Positions 32,601 to 44,870 of a DNA stretch of 64,000 nucleotides are shown one piece after another. The notes beneath the pieces were generated by a model. The model did not search any database. It was not told where the DNA came from and was given only the letters and a program-made list of their open reading frames with translations. A program made the translations under genes and the position numbers. The stretch comes from Ophiostoma sp. CBS 140.51. Its lineage: Eukaryota; Ascomycota; Sordariomycetes; Ophiostomatales; Ophiostomataceae. Numbering within the stretch: position 1 is the first letter of the stretch; every line of letters starts with the position of its first letter. Location: NCBI GenBank assembly GCA_029298735.1, contig JANSLP010000002.1:480632-544631 (forward strand). The letters are read 5' to 3'.

Positions 32601-35029
32601 TTTCGTATCTGAAGGCGGGGCGAGGTCGCCTTTAAACCCCCACGAAAAAGCAATAGTCAGAGAGGTCCCTTCAGCCTGAAACCAAAGACCAGTGAAAATG
32701 GCGGCATATGGATGGCATGATGTTGTCTGTTATTAGGCTCACTGACATGACCGATTTTTGAGGATGGCCCGACCCTTTATTACAAATGTGAAATCTACAA
32801 ATTACTGGAAGCGCTGTTGGAAAGTAAATAGCCTCTCCGAGGTCGCAGGCCGCGTTATTCGGGTCGGTGGTCAGATTCAGGCGGCGATGATGCCATTTCG
32901 CGGTAACGTTGGCATGTCTTTTTCCAGGAAGCCAGGTTGTCTCTGAGTTGGCAGGGAATCAACGAAAGAGGGGCCTTCTCGGACCGCGATTGATAGGGCT
33001 GCCTTCGTGTCTGGGGAAGCACATGGGGGGGGGCCTGTTGAAAGTCCTACAGCGTAGTACGAGTACGGGAGCATGCACGTCGGTGTTGCGGAGAAACAGT
33101 TGAGAGTCTGTGGGCTGCAACTTCACGTCTGAAAGAAGTGAGACACTCGAGAAATTGAGGACGACGGAGGAGCGGTTCGATAACGGGGCAGTGGAAGACG
33201 GCGACAGTGTAGAGCGCGGAGATAAAACCTGGAGGAGCGGGGGCGCCGACCAACCCATGAAGAGAAGGAGACTTTGCACATCCCATCCCATCACCATGGG
33301 GAGAGACGAAGGAAACACATGTGTGGTCGACACGAGGGAGTTGGCCGCTGGGCACCGTTTTGGGGTCGCGTCTTGGCCTTTGGCCTTGCAGTCCGCCGGT
33401 CCCCTCTTTCCTGCAACTTTATCTCTGGCCGCCAAAAGTGTGCATCTGTGTCTTTTATTGGCTGCAGGTGCTACTGGTCATCGGGATTGATAATAAAAAA
33501 GTTCGTGGCAGGCGCGACTGGACAACTTTCGAAGGGGGTCCTGCCTGGGACGTTCGGCGGTCTCGGGGGTCGGTCGCCGTGCTTCTTGTGCTTCTGGCCC
33601 TATTTTGGGACTTTTTTGTCCTTGATTGACTTTTTCTGACCTTTCTGACGTGCGCCATTGCAGGGCCCAATGACCAAACGGCCTAACGCACCAGTTGTGA
33701 CAGCGCGACAGCATCCTTTGAGCGGAGTTGCTGGCGGAGCTCCTCACACCAGTTCACGCATCTCTGCAACGTACTCACACTCCAGTCGCACATTCCTGCA
33801 GTGACAGGCCCGGAGTTTATGGGGCATTCAGAGATTTGGAGAGGCTTTTGGGCATAGATGCTTGGAAAGTTGAGGGGCATGGCGTGTTTCTCTGCGCTAA
33901 CGGTGGTGCGCGCCTGCCGCTATGCAGAAAAGAGGCACCAAGTCCTGGAGTAAGACCACCTAAAAAAGGAAGAAAAGACAAGGATGCGCCAAAAACCTGA
34001 CGCTCTTTCCTCTTTCTGTGCGATGTTCGGAGCAGTTTTCGGTTCGGAGCAGCTACTGTTAAACTATTAGGTGGTATCGCGCGACGTGCTGATGCAGTGA
34101 AGCAGAAGGAGAGGGGGCTGGAGCCTACTGAAACTCCCTGGCAGGTGGCAGGAGCGACCGGACGATTGGAAATCCAAAAGAATACAGGGCACCCAACGCA
34201 CGCTCCAAGACACAAAGAGAAGGAAAAAGCGACCAGAAAAGCAGCAAAAGCAGAAAATCCCGGCCGTCCGACCCACTCCCACCTCGCCCGGAGCTACTGT
34301 TTCCAACTAGGCTCCTGCCTCTGTGTCTCCTCGTCCCTCTGCCCTTTCTCTTCAAAGTAATCTTTTTCGCGCGGTTCCCCGTTCGAGGAAAGAGTGAAAG
34401 AGCGTTGGTGAAAGGGCAAGAAAAAAAGCAGGCCATCCGCCCCCGATCTTTCCTGCCTCCTCCTCCCACGGTCCCTTCCGGTCGCTATTTCCTTCTTTTT
34501 CTCAACACCACCACACAATTGTCCATATATTTCCTCTCTGCCTCCTTCTCAGACCCAAATCCATCATCCTCTCCATTTTCTGGACCAAAATCCCATTTTC
34601 CAGCATCACAATCGCAAACCGTGTCGAACAGCCGTACTTCCTACCTTGTACTTGTAAAAAGGGACGTGCCCACTTCAACCCAGCCAACCAGACGAAACCA
34701 CACCCGAAAAAAAAGCTATCGCCGATAATTCGCGAAAGATACCTTTCTTTCCCCGACGCATCTTGCAGCAAGCTTGTACACGTATTCCAACAGCTCCTTT
34801 CGCGTTCACGCAGCCTCACGATTCTACACAACAGCTACTTCTCTCTTCTCACTACCGACTCACAACTACCTCCGTGCTTGGCAGGCGGCTTCTCGACGAG
34901 ACTCGCCGTACCCGGAAGCTCCCGCCACACGCAAAACCCTCCCAACCACTCCACCTTCTTCTCCCGAACCGAAGCTCCTCTCCGGGATCTTCTCTCCTCT
35001 TCTCCTCCTAAACAAACACATCAGACACC
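32601..35029. other. Intergenic upstream of KGD4
   Basis: No gene seen. Bases 34440-35029 form a C/T-rich plus-strand tract ending at the KGD4 start, as expected for a fungal core promoter and 5' leader. Confidence 0.55.
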
Positions 35030-35508
35030 ATGTTCGCTACACGAGTTCTTCGCCAGGCTGCTGCGCACGCCGAGCGCGCACCTCTGATCAAGTTCATCGG
35101 CAAGAGAACAGTTCCTGGTAAGCACCGCAAGCACCCGAGCACTTTGCACTTCGCACTCTTCCTGTCTGTAACCACCTTGCTAACAGTGTAGCCTCCATTG
35201 ACCACTCTCCTCAACCTCACCCGGCCAGCCCCAGCCACTCTCTGCCCGCCGACTTCACCTCGGGCGCCTCTTCCTCCTTCAGCTCCTACCGCCAGCACGC
35301 TCAGCAGTTCGGCCCTCTACGAAAGACCATTAAGAACGCCGGCGAGCGCGGTGTTGGTGGTACTTCGGGCCACGAGCTGGGCTCCGTCCAGGCCGCCAAG
35401 GGAGAGGTTTTCGACCGCAACGACCTGCCTGCCCGCTTCCGGAGGTCCCCGATCTCCCTGGCCGAGATTGAGGCCGTCGAAACCGGCGGTGCCACTTACT
35501 TTGCTTGA
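35030..35508 (+). CDS. KGD4: 2-oxoglutarate dehydrogenase subunit Kgd4 (formerly Ymr31/MRPS36), mitochondrial
   Basis: Two exons, 35030-35117 and 35192-35508, give 134 residues. The 74-nt intron has donor GTAAGC, a GCTAAC branch region and GTAG acceptor; splicing joins KRTVP to ASIDHSPQPHP. The N-terminus is an Arg-rich, acid-poor presequence (MFATRVLRQAAAHAERAP) followed by LIKFIGKRTVP, which matches the conserved FxGxR start of the family. The C-terminus holds the diagnostic block DLPARFRRSP, then EAVETGGA. Kgd4 attaches the E3 (lipoamide dehydrogenase) subunit to the E1-E2 core of the 2-oxoglutarate dehydrogenase complex. It was first listed as a mitoribosomal protein. A C/T-rich leader precedes the start. 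Confidence 0.9.
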
Positions 35509-36669
35509 GCCTCTCCCGGTAGAGTTGTCCCACAGGGACAGCTTGAACAAAAAATAAAATATAAAATATAAAAACGACAAAACGACTGGCTGGCGACACA
35601 CCTCGGTCTGGTGACGATATTTGGGCGGCTTTCATTATCTCTTTTTTCAACAGGATCTCTTCGTCTGGCATGATTTCATTGTTTTCAACATTATTTTTTC
35701 TTTGTCATTTGTTTTTCTACCACATTTTTGCATACCACCCCCTTTGCAATTTTGCTTTTGCATCGCTTTCTCGCACCAGCAGCGCACACCTACCCGTTCG
35801 CAATCACACGCAGAGAGCATCGATCGGGAAGAGGAGGAGGAAGAGGAGGAATGGGCGCGGAGACAACAGCAATGGGCGTCGTCGAGAAAAGCATGTGGCT
35901 TTGACTTGGCTCGGACAATCGTCATTCATTGGCGGAAGCGGGCCCCCTGCAGATGCAAGGCGCAAGGAAGAAACCGGGGCGCGAAAAAGTCTGGAGAAAA
36001 AGTCAGGACGTTCGACGCATAACGCATGTGAAAACATGCAATTGCTTAAAACGTCTTTGGACTTTCTGACTTTTTGCGACCGTTGTCTTTTCTGTTGTTT
36101 TAGTTTTGCTATTCTGCATGTTGCTCCTGACCCTGGCTGTTGGTCTTCTCCGGTGTTCGCGCCGGCTTAGGTGCCTTTCCAATGTACTTATATGTTACGT
36201 ACTCTTCCGTACAGCAAAACAGTTACTTCCAATATTGTGCTCAAGTGCTTGATCGTGACTTCCTTTTCGTGGGTTGGCAGTGCAGTCCAGCGCTCCTTCC
36301 TAGACTAGATTCCTGGTTGCCACATGCTGTTCCTTCACTTCTTTGTAGATGAGTGTATCGTAGACCTGCCATATGGACGAAAATTGTCATGGTGCTATTA
36401 TATCTGTTTTTATTCCATGCTGCCATCCATATTCATACTACCGTTTGAACGGCGCTTTTACAGCCATTCCATTTGCATTCACGCCCATCATATATTGCAA
36501 CACGAATTCAAACATCAATTCGATATCAACATCTACGATACCAGCCCCAACCGCCGAAACTCGATACCGACTCTTTTCTCTATCCGCATTCTTCTCGTCC
36601 CCTTTAACAGAATACTGTGGATAGCCACCAGCGTCTACCGCGACACCATCGCCTTGACTGACGCCCATC
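35509..36669. other. Intergenic, no gene seen
   Basis: 3' flank of KGD4 and upstream DNA of the F-box-like pseudogene. The short frames here lack features. Confidence 0.55.
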
Positions 36670-38498
36670 ATGAATGGTACTAGTTGGGATGGCCTCCCCG
36701 AGAAAATCCAGAACAGATATTAGAAACGCCTGCTGCCAAATTTCAACGAGGACCTCCATGAGTTCAGAGATGCCAAAGTAACCTTTATTCGGCCGGTCCC
36801 TGCGTCACCACATACTGCTTCTACACGTGCCTCTGTATCCGAAGCATGGCAGCGAGACTTTGAGCCCTCGATATTCCGCACGCTGATGGTGTACAGCGAC
36901 GAGCTGGAAGAGTTTGCAGATATCGTGGGCGGCGACCCAGGATCGTACAAACGGCGCCGCCTCAACTACATCCGGCATCTACACTTCCACTGTCGACTCC
37001 GGCCATACGATAAGAGTGACCTTGATGCTGAGGAGCCGAGCGCCTTAGCAAGAGCGGACGACTTTTCGTTTGAATGTGCAATCAAGGCGCTGTTTCGAAT
37101 TCTTGCAAAGTGGGAAGGGCCCAGCTTTACCGCGAACATGACACTGGAGCTGAGTGCAGGCAGTGCGGGCGACAGCTTCCATCGGTTATCCTCCTTTTAG
37201 TTGAGAGACGACTACCCCTTTGATTCCCCAATCAGCACGCCCGATCTTGAGGTTTGCAAAACGTTTCTCGAAGAAAATGACATCATTGTCCCTGTACGCG
37301 CCCCTTCCCCCGACGTCGAAACACTTGCACGTTCTCCTGATGGCAATGTGCGAGCTCTGCCCACCCGCCGCATGGCAGGCATCTCCAAGGATGGCTCCGG
37401 GAAGCTTGGGCGGCAGTGGGTATGGAACCGGACGCTTACGGATGACATACCGTCTCTGCCGATTGTGCGTGGACTCTTTGTCACCCTGCGGTTCTACCGG
37501 GTCATTAGCCACAAGTTTCTGGCATCCGTGATCGTCAAGAAGCTGCCCAACCTATGGGATATACGCATCGAGCAGTGGACATGGCTCGATTTGAAAGGTG
37601 AGTGCGAAGCGGCTGCGGGAAAGGCAAAGACAGCAAGCAGATACATTAAAGAGGAAGAAGAAAGCTGACCATATTTGTTCCAGGACTTATGGCTTGCCTC
37701 GGCCAGAGAAATTGGCCTGTGTGGGAGTCGATTCGGTCACTTTCCTTGTACCATGAACCCAATCGGTGGCGCGGACACCGCAACCAACAAGACATACACA
37801 GCAGTGAGCACGATTCGGTCTTGGATAACGAGTTCCTTCCTCGTTTCATCAAGGCATCGCGCTCTCTCCGAGAATTGGCATTGACAGGAACAATCACTGC
37901 GGCGGACTTCTTCATGGAAGCAGCGAACTGCCCCAGGGAATACTCAGCGGATGATCATAAGCCGCCATACTATTTCCCAAACCTCACGAAGCTTGCCTTG
38001 TGGGAGCCGGAGCTCGGGGGCGATGGCGATGAGAACAGTTCGATGACCGGAACAATTCTAAGCCTGGCTGCAGGAGTCGCATTGCAGATGCCCAAGCTGC
38101 GCATCATGGAACTGTGGAACGCGAAAAAACCGTACATCTTCCGCTACGAAGTCACCCCCGAACAAGCGAGAATCATCGTCCTGGCACCTTTCAGAGCCAG
38201 GCCCGAAATTGAGTCCGAATGGGAATTGGCCTCACATCATCACGACCATCTGAAGAACAAGCCCTTGGTCATCAAGTACGAGAATCTCGATGTGGTGGGA
38301 GTCAACGAGCTAGCCACCCGTGGGGCGGACATCTTTGGGCATTTGAGGCTCGCCGATGAGATCCTGGACCCGAGGTCTCAGTTCCAGCTCCACTGCCGCA
38401 ATATTAGCAGAGCGCGTTTTCGAGAACTCAACGGTGACAACGACGAGGCCGGCGAGACTGACTATGATGATGACGAAGCTGATGGTGAGGGTGAATGA
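36670..38498 (+). pseudogene. F-box/DUF6546-like protein gene with two in-frame stops
   Basis: ATG 36670 opens MNGTSWDGLPEKIQNRY, the usual F-box-like start of a family expanded in Sordariomycetes. The frame is cut by TAG at 36721-36723, then runs on as KRLLP through VSEAWQRDFEPSIFRTL, again typical. A second TAG lies at 37198-37200, after which the same frame continues (LRDDYPFDSP) to 37597. An intact 86-nt intron (37598-37683; donor GTGAGT, CTGAC branch, CCAG acceptor) joins to the last exon 37684-38498. That exon carries the C-terminal domain (PYIFRYEVTPEQARIIV, ADIFGHLRLADEILDP) and an acidic tail. If both stops were sense codons the product would be 580 residues. Both TAGs could come from CAG by a single C-to-T change. 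It is probably a recent pseudogene; a sequencing or strain-specific variant is possible. Confidence 0.7.
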
Positions 38499-38668
38499 TA
38501 GTGCAGATGTGGACTGATGAACAGCAACGAGGTGGGCAAGATTGTCTACAAGGACAAGTTGGCAAAAGCGAAGACAACATTAAAATAAAAACAGAACAAT
38601 AGCAGTAAATGATAAAAAAAAATAAAAAAGATACACGATTCCTGAAGAAAAGAGCAAAAAGTAAATTC

Positions 38669-38740
38669 CGATCCAGGCAGGGATCGAACCTGCAATCTCT
38701 TGGTTCGTAGCCAAGCGCCTTGCCATTTGGCCACTGGACC
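38669..38740 (-). tRNA. tRNA-Arg (anticodon ACG)
   Basis: 72-nt cloverleaf on the minus strand. The acceptor stem is GGTCCAG/CTGGATC with one G-U pair, the D arm GCCAAATGGCAAGGC, the anticodon stem CTTGG/CCAAG with loop CTACGAA (anticodon ACG), and the T arm GCAGG-TTCGATC-CCTGC; the discriminator base is G. No intron and no encoded CCA, as usual for a nuclear eukaryotic tRNA. Confidence 0.95.
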
Positions 38741-39179
38741 CGTTTTATGAACAACAGTAAGCGAAGAATGTGCTTTTGAAGGCAGGTTTGATGGCGACGT
38801 TTGAAGACGACAGAGCATTTCCTCTCTTTTGGCCTTTGTGAGTTATCAATTGTGATCCGTGTTCTGATATTCATAGTTGTAATTGATTTTCATTTACAAA
38901 AAGTTGATATTGTTGTCCAAATGGCAAATAAAACGCCCGTCATGATATAATGTACAATGCCACCCAGTCCTCCCCTTTCCCATAGATTGTTCCATTGCCC
39001 TCTCTGTGCGTCCGACAGATGCAGACGTATGCTGCCACATGTCCCATTCGTCATATATTTGACGTGAATAGAGTGTTGTGTGGAACAAAACCAGCACTTC
39101 GTTTTGTGTCGAGACGACCAAGTCGGAAGAACAAAAGTTTGTGCCCAATGCAGCCTCCCCCCTCGCTCACCACACCCGT
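38741..39179. other. Intergenic, no gene seen
   Basis: Upstream flank of the tRNA and 3' flank of MRP10; no coding features. Confidence 0.6.
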
Positions 39180-39528
39180 CTATGCCTTCGTACCCGTGTG
39201 CCTCACTCTGCCCTCGACTCTCTTCTGGAAACGGCCAAGGTGGGTGTTAATGATGTTCTTGCTCGTCGGCGGCCGCACGTTGGAGTCCATGCACAGTCGC
39301 AATGATGCCTCGACGGCGGCGCAGCCTGCTGTGTTGAATCCGGCCGACGCCCAGCATGCTTTTTTGTTAGCAGAGTTCGCAAAAGAGAAATTGAAAGGAT
39401 TACAAGTAGGAAGAGGACTTACCCAGAACGGTGGACATGGCGGTCATGCACGGGCTGAGGTTCTTTTGATTGTCTGAGGCGACACGCAACACCTTGGTTG
39501 GTGCCAGCTTCTGGGGCTTGTGGACCAT
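39180..39528 (-). CDS. MRP10: Mitochondrial small ribosomal subunit protein Mrp10 (mS37), twin CX9C
   Basis: Two exons on the minus strand, 39528-39423 and 39358-39180, give 94 residues. The 64-nt intron has donor GTAAGT, a GCTAAC branch site and AAAAG acceptor. Splicing creates the first half of a CHCH fold as C-MTAMSTVLA-C (Cys27, Cys37); the second is C-AAVEASLRL-C (Cys48, Cys58). Both have exactly nine residues between the cysteines. A basic N-terminus (MVHKPQKLAPTKVLRV) and the tail SKNIINTHLGRF match the Mrp10 family. The protein is part of the mitoribosomal small subunit, and its CX9C pairs are oxidised by the Mia40 import system. The gene is easily missed because the signature is split by the intron. 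Confidence 0.92.
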
Positions 39529-40277
39529 TTTGGCGGTTGTGTGGGAGGATGTATAATAGGAAGGAGAGTCGGTACGAAAAAGTCGTCGGCGGGTTCGTGT
39601 CGTCGTCGTCCGAATTGAGCTCGTCGCAATATCGCAAATCTGGTGATCCAAAGGCTCTAGAATGGCTCGTGTGCGAAAATTATGCTCGGCTGTCCGCCCA
39701 TTGCTGCCAAAGCTACTATCGGCACGTGACGATAAGGCCCATCCTTTTCTTTCGTGGTCGACTCACTGGAGAATGGGAAGAAATTTGGCGGGTCTAACGC
39801 GCTAGCCCCTTCAGTTCCATTTCGACAGCACGCCTCACCTCTGATTGGCTGAAAATGAATATGTAAACAAACGAGGGACGCCTGCCCTCTTGCCCTCTCC
39901 TTGCCCTGGGCAGAAGCCCCCCAAGACCGTCGTCAGTTCTTTTGCCCAATGTATGCGCATGTCTGAGCCGTCCACTGCTACATTTCTTGCACCAAAAAAG
40001 ACGAGGGACAGTCAAGACTAAAAGACGGCACGCGTTTCCCACCCGCACAAAACCAAAATACCCGTTCTCTTTCTGCCTTTCTTTCTTTGCATAGCGATAT
40101 TCTTTTCAAATCTATTCATATCCCAGGAAGCAGAAAACAGCAAACATCGACAACAATAACCAAGAAACACTCGATATTCGACGCGACCGCGGCACGCGAT
40201 ACTCCTTTTTTCTTTATGCATTTCACGACACGCAGTTGACCTTTGAACGCGACTTTCACGAACAAACGACAGACGCG
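39529..40277. other. Bidirectional intergenic region
   Basis: Separates the divergent MRP10 and 1292-residue protein genes. No gene seen; short frames are random-looking. Confidence 0.55.
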
Positions 40278-43200
40278 ATGGCGAGCAGCTGTCCAAGCAC
40301 ACGCGGCTTGGACGGCGAGGCTGCCCTCGACTGCCCGGCCGACTCGACTCCTGTCGTGACATTTAGGTAGGACTGCAATGTACTTCTGTTGTCGTGATCC
40401 TTTGCCTGCTGACCACGTCTTCAACAGCTTCGCCGACAACACAATTACATCCGTCGACCTTGCGCCGACACAACTGCCGCATCCTCGGCCATGGAAACGT
40501 ATCGCGGTCCCCGGCGCAGGCACCAAACTCGGCCTCCGTACCGTTTGGAAGCGAATTGGCGGCGTGCCACGATCGAGCGCAGATACGCAGTACTTCCAGA
40601 GCGTTGTTGAGCTGAGAGCAGACGGCACAGGGCTGCGGAAGAACAGACGAACCGAGCGATACGTGCCTGTTTGGGGCGACGCACAATGGCAGATCAGGGA
40701 CACAGAAAGCACGGAGGACGATCTCGCCAAAGCTAGAGGTATGTTTATGCGTGGATCTCAATGGACCGAAGAAGAAATACTGATATGACGCAATGCAGAA
40801 GCTGTCGCGAACGTCACGAAGAAGGCAGAAGTCAATGACACAAACATCTTGGGACGTAGCCTCGCGTTCGTTCCCCGTAAACGCAACAGCCGCCGCCAAC
40901 CTTTGACGATTTCACTACCGCCACCAACCGAACCTTTGGCAGCACAGAGCCCCGTCCGCCCTACGTCCGCCGTCGACGAGTCCCTGGAGGCGATCGAGCA
41001 GAGTGCAGAGCACATTACCAAGCGTGCCAAGAGACGCATGAGCAGACGCATCAGCATTCTGCCCAAGCTTGAGGGATGCGGCCTATTGCTGTCGCCAGAA
41101 AAGAAAACTGTGCCACCACACGTCTTCTCGTCACCAGTCAAGCGGCGCGTCTCCATGGCTGCTATCCACGAGCCACCAGCGACGCCCGGTACACCTGCCA
41201 TGCCTTTAACACCAGGCACCGCAAAGTCTGCCAAGTCTACTCCCAGCATTGCACCGCCCATTGCCTTTGAACCGTCCTTCTCGAGCCCGATTAAGACTCT
41301 GGCCCCGATCTCGGAGAACTTGTCGCCGGCCAAGGCAGCCAGCCCGATCGTCAAGCAGACTATCCCCATGTCGCCCGTCATTGTCTTTGATCGGCCAGCT
41401 GCTGAAGAGATGGAGGCCGAGTCGCCTCAGGAGGTGCGCCGGCGGATTTCTCTGCACAATACGCGCCGCCGCGAGACACTGTTCTCTACTGTCGAGCGCC
41501 AGTCGCCAGCGAAGGCTACCAACGCATCGAGAGCCAACCGCCGCCACAGTTTCTTGCCTCAGCACACGCCCCTCGATTTTGCACCTTCGAGCGCCAAGAA
41601 GCCAACAAACCGCAGACACACCTTCCAGCCTGGTGGCCTCGGCATTTTCCTCGCTTCCTCCGATGCGTCCTTTGACAAGAACCTGCCTGAGCTGGACAAC
41701 GTTCCAAGCATCACTGTGTCCGAGTCCGAAAACACCACCTCGACCATCGAGCTCAGCACTGTGGACGAGTCTACCATCAGCGAACAGCCAGCTCCGGCAC
41801 AAGACTCAACAGTGGTTGTGGATGTCCGCACGAACCTCGACATTTTCGGCTTGGGGCCGCCAGTTCAGACACACCACTCCTCCCCGACCTCCGACCATCA
41901 TGTCTCTTTCGATCTGAAGACGCACACCGAGAAGCCCGTAAAGTCAACACCGTCCAAGTCTACGAACGACGTCAAGGCCACTGCCCCGGCACCATCCCCC
42001 ACGCCCAAGTCGAGCAATCTACTGGATGTGCCAACCGAGATGGAGAGTTCCGAAGACCCCAACGATCAATCACTCGATACTGTCGCCGAAGAGGATACCA
42101 TCGAGGTGTCCAATGACAGCACGCCACGCAGTCTCAGCCCGGATATGGACATTGACATCACAGAAGAGGACAGCCGCGAGGTGACCGACGAGATGGGCAT
42201 CGTGTCCAGACGGCGGGCCACGGAACTCGACGAGTCACTCTTGCTGCCTCTGCCAGAGACCGAGACAACAGAAACTGAAATTGACAACGACAACGAGATG
42301 CAGACTGAGGTCGAGGCCGAGATGCAGACTGAGACCAAGGGTGACGACTACGGCTGGCAGAGTCCAACATCTGCCGAGCTGGGTCAACAAGATACCGTCA
42401 ACGTCCCACAGCAGGACGAACCGACAGAGGCTTCCGCCCCATCCCCATCGACTGCCAACCTTGACTTCGACATGGACCTCTTGGTGGACGAGAACGATGA
42501 CGCAGAGGACGGCGAAGTTGCTAAAGACGACGAACTCGCCGATGATATTGAGGATGTGGACGACCGGGACATTGAAGATATTGACGAGGTCGAAGATATT
42601 GAGGAAGTCGAGGACGTTGAAGCCGTCGAAGACGTCTTCACTGCGCCTCCCCCCAACGTCGAGGATATCTCCGACAGCTCATCACCAGCACGCTCTGGCG
42701 ACGAAGAGAATGGGGAGTACACGCTGACTCAGCCAATCAACATGTTTCCTAGAGCCACCGATGACGACGCCACAACGACCATGACCATGGACTTTGACAA
42801 CCTTGCCGAAGACCAGCTCTCGTCGCACTCGGACTCGGAGACGGAGATGCTACGGAAGTTCGTCACCCGTGTGAAGGCCGACAAGAGCGCGAAGGCTGCT
42901 GCTGCCGCTGAGGAAGCGTCTGCTCGGTCCCTAGCCATAATGCAGCGCAAGCGCCGCTCTGGCTCGACGGGCTCGACTGCTTCGTCATCGGGCTCGCCCA
43001 TGACTAGAGAGACGAGAAAGGAGGGCGGCAGCATCTTTGCATCGCCATTCACAACACTAGAAGCGGCCCGCGTTCCCTTTGGCAAGAAGGACCATAACAT
43101 GAGCCCGAGCCCAAGGAAGAAGAGACGGGCGCTGACCGGCATGTCCGATGGCAACGAGAACCGCGCCGAAGATCTGCTTAGCAAGCCATCCTTTGACGAC

Positions 43201-44277
43201 AATTCGCCGCCACGCCCGAAGCGTCGCCGCAAGAAGATGGAGGCCGACACCGGCAGCATCTTCAACCCCGAGTTCATGAACGCCAAGAAGGAGAAGGATG
43301 AGGCAGCCGCTGCTGGTGAAGGCGACGCACCGGGCCCTCGTCGCTCGAAGCGGACGCGCAGCCAGGCACCCCTCAAGTCTGCGGCAACGACGGCCAACAG
43401 TACCAACGGCGCCCTGTCTCTGATCCCTGTGCGCCTGCCCGGCTCGCTCAACCTCAACGGCGACGACAGTTACGGACTCTCAGCAAGCAGCCTCAGCATC
43501 CGTCGTAACGACGAAAAGGACCTGGCTGCAACGACGCGGGTCAACACGCGCAAGAACAAGGGCAACGCTGACCCGCCCTGCATTGTGGTGGCGCGCCAGT
43601 CACACGAGGCGCTGCGGGCGATGCGCGAGCAAAAGTCTGTATTTGACTCCCCGCTCCTGCCGCAGAAGACGTCTGGCCGCGACAAGGGTGATAGGGCTGA
43701 CAGCGAAGGTGGCTACGGCAAGTCGCGCAAGACAAAGAAGTCGTCTAAGCCGGCCAAGAGCGTGCGTTGGGCTGAGGTTCTGGCTAGATTCCAGACGGAT
43801 GGCGAAACGTCTGAGAAGACTGTGATTGTGACGAGCCCCAAGGAGGCTTCTCCAGAGGAGGAGCCTGTCAGCAAGTCCAGTTCTTCTCTGCGGACCGCTG
43901 AACAGCAGTTGCCTGTGGACACTGTGGGGGCGCCAGAACCTACGCCTGCATCCTCGGTGTCCTCTGCACCTCTGCCGACATCTGTTCCTTCTGCTGCCGC
44001 TCCTCCCCAAAGCGACTCGGACAAAACGTCCATCCCGCGTCGGACAACACGCGTGTCGCGCCTCCAGCCGCCGACGCCGCGGAAAGTGATTGCTTCGGCG
44101 GCAGCTGCCAAGGCTGCGGTAGCACCACCTCCACCGTCAGCTGAGCCCGCGTCAATGGGACTCAAGGCACAACCGGCCGGTGGTCGGATGGCTACGAGAC
44201 GGGCTAAGATCGTGGGCATGGGCATGGCTGGCAACGGCACGCCCGCGCCTAAGAGACGGATAACGAGAACTACATAA
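40278..44277 (+). CDS. Large disordered, probably nuclear protein with PP1-docking-like motif
   Basis: Three exons, 40278-40366, 40428-40738 and 40799-44277, give 1292 residues. Intron 1 (61 nt) has a GCTGAC branch and ACAG acceptor; intron 2 (60 nt) has donor GTATGT and GCAG acceptor; both keep frame. Residues ~30-150 are the most ordered part (FADNTITSVDLAPTQLPHPRPWKRI, GLRTVWKRIGGVP). The rest is low complexity: Arg/Ser-rich segments, a long acidic stretch near 42500-42660, then basic patches resembling nuclear localisation signals (PKRRRKK, RRSKRTRSQ). KSVRW at 1120-1124 fits the K/R-x-V-x-F/W docking motif for protein phosphatase 1. I do not recognise the family. A chromatin or chromosome-linked role is inference from composition only. 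Confidence 0.8.
42535..42640 (+). repeat. Degenerate GAA/GAT/GTC repeat coding for acidic tract
   Basis: Runs of Asp-Ile-Glu-Asp-Val type codons within the 1292-residue protein, giving a Glu/Asp/Val/Ile-rich stretch probably grown by repeat slippage. Confidence 0.6.
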
Positions 44278-44870
44278 TATGTAGTGAAGATGGTGGGGGA
44301 TAGATCGTAGGAGAGCAGAGTTCGTTTATTTTTTGGGTGGATGATACCAACAGGCGAGGGGTGTATACAACGCATGGGGACGCTCATTATGATATTTTGT
44401 TTCTGATTGGGTTTGTTAGGGGGACAAAGCGAGCTACTCGGGATTTTGATGTGTTTACTTCTTTTTGATATTCTCTTTTTTGATAGTTTTTGGCACAGGT
44501 GTTGGTGTGTTATGTTTTACTCCTTTATCCCCTTTTTGGTTTGAAAAGAATAAATGCTTGATTTTTACGATGCTTTCTGCGCATACTTCCCTTTCGAGTG
44601 TTTGGCAGCTACGTTTATCACATGCATTGGGACGTGTATTTGAATTTTATGTGGTTTTATATTCCGTATTACCCGTGTGTGTATCTAAGACGCCGGAGGT
44701 AATATATATACCAAAACAGTAAGGAAATAAATAGCAATAAATAACAAAACTCGCTCCCAAAAAATTTTGAACCAAAAAAGAGATAAGGTAAGAGGGGTGA
44801 CTGACCCAGATATAAAACAAGGAAACAAAACAAAACAAAACAAAACAAACAACAAAAACGAAGTTTACGT
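44278..44870. other. Intergenic, convergent 3' flanks
   Basis: AT-rich DNA between convergent genes, with an AAAAC-type short repeat at about 44820-44850. No gene seen. Confidence 0.6.

Noticed and set aside
32979..32985. CGGACCG as another regulator site
   Set aside because: Only the seven-base core matches; the TGT/ACA arms are absent and no gene is adjacent.
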